Shown here: in pieces, positions 28,201 to 32,490 of the stretch
Numbering within the stretch: the stretch's first letter is position 1
Layout: each line of letters opens with the position of its first letter
Origin: Gardnerella vaginalis
GTDB lineage: Bacteria > Actinomycetota > Actinomycetes > Actinomycetales > Bifidobacteriaceae
Assembly (NCBI RefSeq): GCF_001546485.1
Contig: NZ_KQ956843.1
Coordinates: forward strand, 1-32,490
Reading direction: 5' to 3'
DNA: 32,490 nucleotides
Made by a program: the position numbers and the translations under genes
Notes under the pieces: generated by a model
What the model was told of the DNA's origin: nothing
Databases searched by the model: none
The model's input: only the letters and a program-made list of their open reading frames with translations

Positions 28201-31200
28201 GTATCATAACCACCAGCAGGATTAAAACCAGCAATAGATGGAGCTGGATAATCATAGTCACCGCTAGGAGTATCATCTTTGCTATAAGAATCGGTAGAAA
28301 GCTCATAATCGTCCTCGCTTATCGTATCACCCTTTTTATGTTTTTTAGCAGACGCAATACTTTGCTTCCTAATAATCACCTGTATAGGCTGACTTTGATC
28401 ACTGCTATCAGCAGTAAGCAGACGCTGATTATCTTTTAACTCGTGTGTAACTTGAGGGTTATGCTCAGGGTCATCGCTAATTTTAGGTATTACTTTGTCT
28501 TTTGGATTTTTTTTAAAAGCAGCACGCCAACGAGGGTCAGCAAATTCTTCTTTAGTAAAACGATACGGAGGAGTGTCACGATACTTTACAACCCCTGCAA
28601 ATCCAAGCTGCCACCCTAAAGAGCCTTTTCCCTCTTCACTAAAATATAATTCATTTACATCAGGCCAAATATCAGTAAGCTTTTGACCATAACGAACATT
28701 TACGCGGTAGCCTTTATGGTTAATCTCAGTGCCATGCTCATCCTTGTCTTTACCAACATACTTATCTGAGCAACCGCCACCGCCAGCATAGCAATAAATA
28801 GTTGTTTTGCCGTTTTCATCTTTTCTTTTTATAGCAGCATTGTCACCATTATCTACGCCAGCCGGCTTAGCAAAAATAAGCTCATAAGTATTGCGATCGT
28901 AAACTAAGTTAAGAGTGTTGTTTAAGTCGTTCGCGCAAAGCTTCGCTTTACTACGTTTGCCTAAATCTGGACGACCCGGCACAAAATCATGTTGCTCATT
29001 GTTAAGCTTTTTAGTAAGATCCTTATTCACGTGGAAGTAGCGCGTGAATATGTCCTTGTAAACTCTATTATCCCAATTAGGGGTTTTAGCATCAATAGGA
29101 CCTGTAACATAATTACCGCTAGAATCTTTAAGGTAATTGCTTTCGGCACCAGGATTAGTGGTATCATACCCTTCCAAGTTTGTTACGTGCGTATCGTTCA
29201 TCCAGTTGAACTTTGCAATTAAGCCAGTTTCGTGTTTAGAATCTTTGCCTTGCAACTCTTCTTTAGTTAAGCCAAGCTCTGGGTTCTTTACATAATCAGT
29301 TTCGTCTGCGCCATTAAGCTTACTAGCATCATCAACAACGCCTGCATCATTCATCTTATCAAGCGCAACTTCACTGTCTGTTTGCACATTCTTGCGCTCA
29401 ACAAGACCAACAAAGTCGTAGTTTGCAAGCGAATCCGGATGCTCTTTGTCAACTAAATCCGCCTTTTGCACCCACACGTTCACGCGGTAGCTGGTAGCCT
29501 CGTTAGCCGACCATATCGCGCGGAATTGCACATTGTGATCCGGCATCGTATAATTAGCCGCTTCATTAGTTACAGACCTATTAGAAGCACTTGAGCGATT
29601 AGCACTCTCCCCCGGTTCTACTATCTGCCACCCCATGAACGTATGACCACGATACGTAGGTTCTGGAACCTCAGGCACTTTCTGGCCATAATACACTTTT
29701 TGAGCAGTAACATCCGTGCCGCCAGCAGAATCGTACGTAACTTCATACGCTTTACGGTAGTAGCGAAGGTTCAAAACAAGCTTGTCTTTTTCATCTTCAG
29801 AATCCGAAAGCGGCGAGCTAATAAGATTATGTTCCGGTTCATAGCCTGGAATATACGTTGAAACAGCTGTTACATTCGAGCCAACTGTGCCAGTAATCTC
29901 CGTAACGTGTATAAGTTCTTTAGTTGTTGTAACTTTGCCATCCTTGCCTTTAATTTTATGTTCTACAACAATAGGTTTGCCAATATTAGGCGCTTCATCA
30001 AACTTATCCTTATCCTTAAGATTCTGCACCAAGTGACGCACATAGTACTTAGCTGTTTTAGGAGCGTAGTTGATGTTCAACTCGCCGTAGTACTGAATGC
30101 CGTCTTCTGCTTTTGGCTGAGTAGAGGACGAAGATTGCGGATTTGTAGTTGTTTGAGATGATGAGGTTTGCGGAGCTTGAGCGCCGTTATTGCCTCCAAC
30201 AGCCGACCTTTCCTTTACAGCGTAATCAGTAATCAGCTTCTTGCTTAAACGCAAGTAGCGAATAGCATCCGCATCCGTGCCATCGTCAATAACGAACTTG
30301 CTGTTATTTCCCTCACCTTTTTTAACGTAGTACTGGTAATCACCAGAATGATATACGGACGGGCGGTATCCAGCAGCTTTTGGAAGCTCAATGTATTCGT
30401 ACTTGCCGCCTTTGCCAAGCTTATCGAAGCCGTCTTTGTCAATCGTAAGCTCGTACGGCTGCACAAGCTGCTTATTCGCAGCACCGTTAATCGTGTAGCG
30501 AATTTTCAAATTGTACGTAGCTTTTGGCTTTTTGTCGGTTTGTACCTGTTCGTTGGCAGTTGTCTGGTTATCAGCCGTTGGATGCTGCTCATTCGGCTTA
30601 ATTACCTGGCTATTTGGATCAGTTGCTGCGTTTGTTGCGCCAGCGTTTGGAGTGCCAGCGTTCTGTGTGCCAGTGGCCGGTGTAGAAGTAGGTGAAGACG
30701 TTGAGCCAGGATCTGAAGGCGTAGCGTTTTTATCTTCGCCTGTAGCACCTGTAGTTGCACCTTCTGCACTGCTTTGCGAACCTTGTGCATTGGTTTGCGA
30801 ACCTTGATCAGAGCCTTGCGCAGAGCCTTGTGAACCTTGCCCTTGTGTATTGCCTTGTGCAGTTGTATCTGCACTTGTGCTCGCTGTATTTCCAGCACCA
30901 GCATTAGATCCTGCACTTGCAGGAGTTGCAGGAGAAGACGGTGTAACTGTATTAGCTGCAGGGGTCACAGTAGGAGATGTAGACGCATTATTTGCAGAAG
31001 ATGCAGGTACATTTTCCGCAGAAGGTACACTACTCCCGCTATTATCACCACCGTTATTCTCAGCAGACCTAACCTTACGCACTTTTGGCGTATTTGCAGC
31101 ACTTACTGTATTCGCATTTTCTGCGTGAGTGCTTGAAGGTTGTGCATTTGTATTCTGCTCGCTTGCAGGCTTCGAGCTTTCAGCATTTCCAGACTGCGCG

Positions 31201-32036
31201 TTTGCAGGCTGTGAAGTTTTTGGTTGTGCAGGTTGTTTCACTGCAGAAGTATCAGCTGGATTTACGTCTGTTGGCTGTGGTGTCGTCGTCGATTCTGGCT
31301 TTGCAGTCGGCTTTACATCTGCCGGCTTTGCAGTCGGCGTTGATTCCTTTGCAGCTGGCTGCACAGCCGGCTTCGATTCTGGCTTTACTGCTGGCTGCGC
31401 TTGCTGCACTGGCGCAGGCGCACTTACTGCAGCACCAGCCGAATTTGCAGAAACTGTGGCATCCACTGAACTTTTCTTAATCGCAGCAGAATTCTTAACA
31501 GCACTTCCAACAGAATTCTTACTCACTAATGTCTCATGAGGATGAGAAACAGAAGCTTGCGAAGATGCCCCAAGATTCCCGCCAAAACTATGCCCCTCTG
31601 GAGATTGCTTAACTTCACCAATCTTCTTAGTCTCATCATCCTTAGTGGATTCCTGAGCTTGTTGACTATCCTGAACTTCACGAGCCTTCTCAGCTTCGCG
31701 TTGTTTTTGCAACTCAGCTTCACGGCGAGCAAGTTCTGCCCATTTCTGCGTTTGCACACTCTTGTGAAGCACACTAGCGCCCCAACGCTGCATGTTCAAT
31801 TCATCTGGATCAGGCTTGCCTTTGCCCATATTTTGCGTCATATGAGACGCGTCGATAATATCTTTCTGAGTAGGCTGCAACGCCGAAGCTACAACAGACG
31901 GCAGCATCATCGCTAAAGTCGAAGCAACTGCCACACCTGCAACACCAGTTCGCAAAGCACGAGAACGCTTAACAGCACGAGCTTTGCGAAGTGTTTTCTT
32001 TGGCATCTCACTGTGTAACTCGCTACGATCTACCAT
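22227..32036 (-). CDS. Giant cell-wall-anchored modular adhesin-like protein (InlB-type and Rib-like repeats)
   Basis: The product has 3,269 residues and is predicted to sit on the cell surface. Signal peptide: 1-52 (cleavage after ASA). A short helical segment (about 75-125) leads to a long disordered stalk rich in Ala, Pro, Ser, Thr and Gln (about 150-505). The rest is mostly beta modules. An InlB/Listeria-Bacteroides repeat lies at about 764-842 (YDSAGG...GHTFMGW) and another at 1519-1600. A MucBP-like stretch (KYIDQNGNELLPE) lies near 1700 and a Rib-like module near 1910-1965. A twice-used module (FKPAPGRLWKDG, FLPEIGHRWNNG) lies near 2120 and 2515. Four helical repeats lie at 2789-2980, a last beta domain at about 2990-3100, and a Pro-rich wall segment at 3107 to about 3203. 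The protein ends with sorting signal LAKTG (3231-3235), a membrane helix and a basic tail. Only five Cys were found. The start is firm: AAGGAG lies five bases upstream, with an in-frame stop just before. Adhesion is inferred; the ligand is unknown. Confidence 0.94.
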   Translation of the reverse strand: MVDRSELHSEMPKKTLRKARAVKRSRALRTGVAGVAVASTLAMMLPSVVASALQPTQKDIIDASHMTQNMGKGKPDPDELNMQRWGASVLHKSVQTQKWAELARREAELQKQREAEKAREVQDSQQAQESTKDDETKKIGEVKQSPEGHSFGGNLGASSQASVSHPHETLVSKNSVGSAVKNSAAIKKSSVDATVSANSAGAAVSAPAPVQQAQPAVKPESKPAVQPAAKESTPTAKPADVKPTAKPESTTTPQPTDVNPADTSAVKQPAQPKTSQPANAQSGNAESSKPASEQNTNAQPSSTHAENANTVSAANTPKVRKVRSAENNGGDNSGSSVPSAENVPASSANNASTSPTVTPAANTVTPSSPATPASAGSNAGAGNTASTSADTTAQGNTQGQGSQGSAQGSDQGSQTNAQGSQSSAEGATTGATGEDKNATPSDPGSTSSPTSTPATGTQNAGTPNAGATNAATDPNSQVIKPNEQHPTADNQTTANEQVQTDKKPKATYNLKIRYTINGAANKQLVQPYELTIDKDGFDKLGKGGKYEYIELPKAAGYRPSVYHSGDYQYYVKKGEGNNSKFVIDDGTDADAIRYLRLSKKLITDYAVKERSAVGGNNGAQAPQTSSSQTTTNPQSSSSTQPKAEDGIQYYGELNINYAPKTAKYYVRHLVQNLKDKDKFDEAPNIGKPIVVEHKIKGKDGKVTTTKELIHVTEITGTVGSNVTAVSTYIPGYEPEHNLISSPLSDSEDEKDKLVLNLRYYRKAYEVTYDSAGGTDVTAQKVYYGQKVPEVPEPTYRGHTFMGWQIVEPGESANRSSASNRSVTNEAANYTMPDHNVQFRAIWSANEATSYRVNVWVQKADLVDKEHPDSLANYDFVGLVERKNVQTDSEVALDKMNDAGVVDDASKLNGADETDYVKNPELGLTKEELQGKDSKHETGLIAKFNWMNDTHVTNLEGYDTTNPGAESNYLKDSSGNYVTGPIDAKTPNWDNRVYKDIFTRYFHVNKDLTKKLNNEQHDFVPGRPDLGKRSKAKLCANDLNNTLNLVYDRNTYELIFAKPAGVDNGDNAAIKRKDENGKTTIYCYAGGGGCSDKYVGKDKDEHGTEINHKGYRVNVRYGQKLTDIWPDVNELYFSEEGKGSLGWQLGFAGVVKYRDTPPYRFTKEEFADPRWRAAFKKNPKDKVIPKISDDPEHNPQVTHELKDNQRLLTADSSDQSQPIQVIIRKQSIASAKKHKKGDTISEDDYELSTDSYSKDDTPSGDYDYPAPSIAGFNPAGGYDTARVGKALDSDDFEGKLEEWYNESHDHGDWDDLSEDEQKAFAKKYHLAFRKYRGVPVDEQEGYTGDATEFDDNKPLEFRYDRQKYAVQFYNADGKAIKDGSVAATEELPFEYSLTKRGKKDLTGEDKELYGNDTSYDASVTKDDADDTSKQFDGKYTFTLNGTKYSIERPDYLPEDYVFKGWAVDQAGIHLINGKINDNSEGTEDKNKTGSKDKGKAKDITVPVNGIKLYAAWGKPEGIKHTVTLNYNMPETDEKGKEKFGTNVVTKKQFDHYYVIKENKDIKVPTRKGYDFYGWEIKKNGTTLPYAFGNKVVEDITLNAVWVEDTRYNGTFKHIFLKPGYTFIDYKNATDKSAKAAMVDHVSTQTVSGLREHLRYNAEAVYSDETHFPDKHFTSFEASKDEDQNTGEFIYQTYNTRKYKVKYIDQNGNELLPESEVSSVNRKYDVAFYKPIEGFMPETTRDSFTYKTDEDGKQDVNNIPEITFRYKDVRVLKRKNDAQARPDHYTRYVFKVADGQGSMGSVVDWQGNNVADGSALVYDAIKGTKAYQMPLPTVKAKPGFEFAGWTSQIGSYGSGSTKLEYATGVDRLPIRSEEQNSPEVIYTANFKLKAPVAAAPQVLTPLEKISTESGESAKKLITNATEYPEGATFSFADGATFDSTPGLHKIKVQVALNGNTAKAEVLYRVLPDLVYESDWEKFKTSDYGSKHATEYAPITFTGSNDEGTIIGHDTTGTTPSTGGTTTLTAYVYKGKDVRIRVPQAFGEDHSENNYHYVFKGWTTKVVKPTAANPNPEQKFDINSSDRYTDANLQNGVTYHAVYKKIDYFSNSSDGGEVPKDAVVAIFKPAPGRLWKDGTSGPKVFYVKKGTDISRIPYSSSDPTNALEKLKASLTNATGTWNRSSMLNDGKKLVEIKNVAKTDDEWKDGWKVNESFQEFVADQKDWTEPDVQTDYLVAVQDKRDTLPKLDEYLTNLAALKAEAETKGDIKDVTIEYDLPKGKKPEDFEKKMLSKPSLYTVPLKITVNYKDGEEPKKYKRVARLKVLYQLMYPSSLAKEDSKHPEAQTGANAERNKVLDPKYYVQVKFENAQIDGKSPNGKGEFAQGSRELYYAYKQSASGVRAPQVIGKDYDAQGYHYEFQGWEKQTATTPVANSTNTPNITNGTNTAAPVVPFVTLFAAAAPTPTTVPTQPQIKLYSSAEIAGMKFDENTTFVARYKLMPNVIDASEDDKIPDGYVATIFLPEIGHRWNNGEHKPKLLYIRHGKDIKDNIKFAQKVASDTGKLLSGFVKWRMYDAKGNESNVNWKHAWDIATPRILVAEQTGISDIKIPETVIGVGDAIPNLNKLVHNTDPNVNVSINHVDGQGEKPEDTDNTQGVKDYNTYVYKPGTATVTVDVTRPTDEVDSKTKERKTITTQIQVRVHVLPNVIADNDLPAKGTAEAKFVEKNYSKVTYVAGSGGEMKSPVFTYWVRKGVKDVHMPVPDVLADKGYVFKDWTSSTTEIPAAPADKRKATEEEREALARMAIMSGKTFVANVIRRSHASTLAALQHLLEEAQKVKNDPIATDFERESIARYAEGDNKPWVAKLIRNSRHSTVEALNNLLKIANVNGEREILALMAEHESKFWVASIIRKSHKSSIESLKVLLKNAGVDPDKPHDYSVDMSGIIDAQREVFAELADDANKPFIAKIIRSSKKSSLEALKQILRNAGINPEISLPKPKPTRETTITANFKQMKPMKFTFGGSTREFTQTKFKLTDNNDAPNNQLAAGSGNVMNNITASCSGSQCTMAGIPTITDWKQGESARVVPFVFSTTDNYGRRAEITVNMTVVREEKKPVPPTPVPPTPQPEPVPPTPVPPEPVPPTPVPPTPTPVPPTPVPPTPEPVPPTPEPQPVPPTPVPPTPVPPEPVPPTPVPPTPVPPAPVPPTPEPEYPTAIAMPEPLLHVDAERQEEPAQPAPSLAKTGSDESTAALWSATLSVLGFAVGKAGRRRKRKNNES
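22424..22718. repeat. Pro-rich PVPPTP repeat tract of the giant surface protein
   Basis: About 300 bases of near-identical units such as GGCACCGGAGTTGGCGGT encode alternating PVPPTP, PVPPEP and PTPEP blocks (residues 3107 to about 3203). This is the usual rigid spacer that crosses the wall just before a sortase signal. The DNA is highly repetitive, so length variation and assembly collapse are both likely here. Confidence 0.9.
23097..23672 (-). repeat. Four helical repeats embedded in the giant surface protein
   Basis: Four homologous blocks start at residues 2789, 2840, 2883 and 2942. Shared pattern: (E/Q)RE, then Ala-rich helix, then K-x-[FW]-[VI]-A-x-[IVL]-I-R-x-S-x-x-S-[ST], then x-AL/SL-x-x-[IL]-L-x-x-A. 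They are clearly alpha-helical and related, while all surrounding modules look beta-rich. They resemble leucine-rich-variant (HEAT-like) repeats by eye; this was not confirmed. Confidence 0.85.
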
Positions 32037-32110
32037 CGCTACTCCTTATCTCACAACCTCAGTACAGTGCATATTGCGCATAAATATGCAACTACTCAAT
32101 ATATGCGTAC

Positions 32111-32138
32111 TGTATACAAGCACAGCGCATGTGCTCAA
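32111..32138 (-). promoter_or_regulatory. Candidate promoter of the giant surface protein gene
   Basis: On the minus strand TTGAGC (32133-32138) and TATACA (32111-32116) are separated by 16 bases. A TTG immediately precedes the -10 box, giving an extended -10-like element. It would give a leader of about 70 bases. Another isolated TTGACA lies slightly upstream without a matching -10. Confidence 0.45.
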
Positions 32139-32161
32139 AATAAACACAATGTCAAACAGCT

Positions 32162-32190
32162 CTATGCAATACCACCAACTTATTGCATAG
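32162..32190. promoter_or_regulatory. 10-bp perfect inverted repeat upstream of the adhesin promoter
   Basis: CTATGCAATA and TATTGCATAG are exact complements separated by nine bases. The site lies just upstream of the candidate promoter and about 125 bases from the start codon. The AT-rich stem without a T tail suits a regulator binding site better than a terminator. Confidence 0.55.
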
Positions 32191-32299
32191 GTATGCACAG
32201 ATATGAACCATGCATAAAAACATTGACATACACAGTTTGCGAGCAACCAACAAAACCGCTGTATCTAAGCACCCTTTACATAATACACCAAAACCCATA

Positions 32300-32309
32300 C
32301 CCCCCCCCC
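32300..32309. repeat. Homopolymer of ten C (ten G on the coding strand)
   Basis: A run of exactly ten C is present in the given sequence, in an otherwise AT-rich region, about 265 bases upstream of the giant surface protein start. Runs of this length are prone to slipped-strand errors. An in-frame TAA three codons before the adhesin ATG shows that the tract is not in its coding frame. Confidence 0.95.
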
Positions 32310-32372
32310 AGAGAATTTTGTAAAAAATAATACGTTTTTGCATAAATTTTAAAAAATCCATAAATGCTCTGT

Positions 32373-32440
32373 AAATTACCGGCAAATATAGTCAAAAACC
32401 ACAAAAACAACAACAAACACCGGAAAAATTACCGGCAAAT
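32373..32440. repeat. 15-bp direct repeat pair
   Basis: AAATTACCGGCAAAT occurs at 32373-32387 and 32426-32440, 53 bases apart, with a related ACCGGAAAAA between them. Its role is unknown; it could be a paired protein-binding site or a remnant of an insertion or deletion. Confidence 0.75.
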
Positions 32441-32490
32441 GCGCGACGACCTGTTTGAGCGCTATTCCTCACGGCATAGCCGTTCGGCTG

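Larger units (their letters stand above)
32037..32490. other. AT-rich upstream region of the giant surface protein gene
   Basis: This 454-base stretch has no convincing gene. From the gene outward it holds the ribosome binding site AAGGAG (32042-32047), a candidate promoter, a 10-bp inverted repeat, the ten-C tract, and a 15-bp direct repeat. The last 50 bases before the window edge are markedly more GC-rich and may belong to a neighbouring gene or RNA that cannot be identified from this fragment. Confidence 0.6.

Noticed and set aside
32152-32385. 77-codon minus-strand ORF reading through the ten-G tract
   Set aside because: It has no ribosome binding site I could trust and no family resemblance, and it ends well before the adhesin in a different frame. 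Kept only as a possible leader ORF in the phase-variation finding.

Overview
The window looks like a chromosomal segment of a low-GC member of the Bifidobacteriaceae, most likely a Gardnerella-type organism. This rests on two things. The gene orders are actinobacterial: prfB-ftsE-ftsX-smpB, and rpmE-prfA-prmC-tsaC-wecA. The base composition, however, is AT-rich, and a very large LPXTG-like surface protein carries InlB-type and Rib-like modules. The species call is an inference and was not tested.

Layout. From 73 to 6919 there is a minus-strand block reading map, prfB, ftsE, ftsX, a secreted coiled-coil/CHAP peptidoglycan hydrolase (PcsB-like), then smpB. Map and prfB handle protein maturation and translation termination. 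FtsE/FtsX plus the CHAP protein form a plausible divisome module for septal wall hydrolysis. SmpB serves ribosome rescue. At 7033-9174 an M13 metallopeptidase (pepO) lies on the plus strand and converges on a minus-strand membrane-anchored CAP-domain protein (9300-10532). An SSB paralogue (10814-11320) is divergent from the CAP gene and converges on proS. The minus-strand run orn, PIF1-like helicase, proS follows. Next are a small AbrB/antitoxin-like gene with a perfect 20-bp palindrome at its promoter, and guaB, which appears leaderless. Then comes the conserved wecA-tsaC-prmC-prfA-rpmE run, again on the minus strand. The last third (22227-32036) is one 3,269-residue gene for a cell-wall-anchored adhesin-like protein. 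It has a signal peptide, a long disordered N-terminal stalk, many beta-type repeat modules, an embedded block of four helical repeats, a Pro-rich wall region and an LAKTG sorting signal.

Unusual features. (1) A run of ten C (ten G on the coding strand) lies about 265 bases upstream of the adhesin start, a classic slippage-prone tract that could switch or tune expression. (2) Many gene 3' ends in the housekeeping part carry short tandem repeats (8 to 16 bp units, different in each gene) that overlap or abut the stop codon: ftsX, prfB, pepO, proS, orn, guaB, tsaC, prmC and, weakly, prfA. (3) FtsE has an approximately 285-residue low-complexity C-terminal extension with an in-frame 15-bp repeat. 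(4) The orphan AbrB-like gene looks self-regulated. No rRNA, tRNA, CRISPR array, transposase or prophage gene was recognised.
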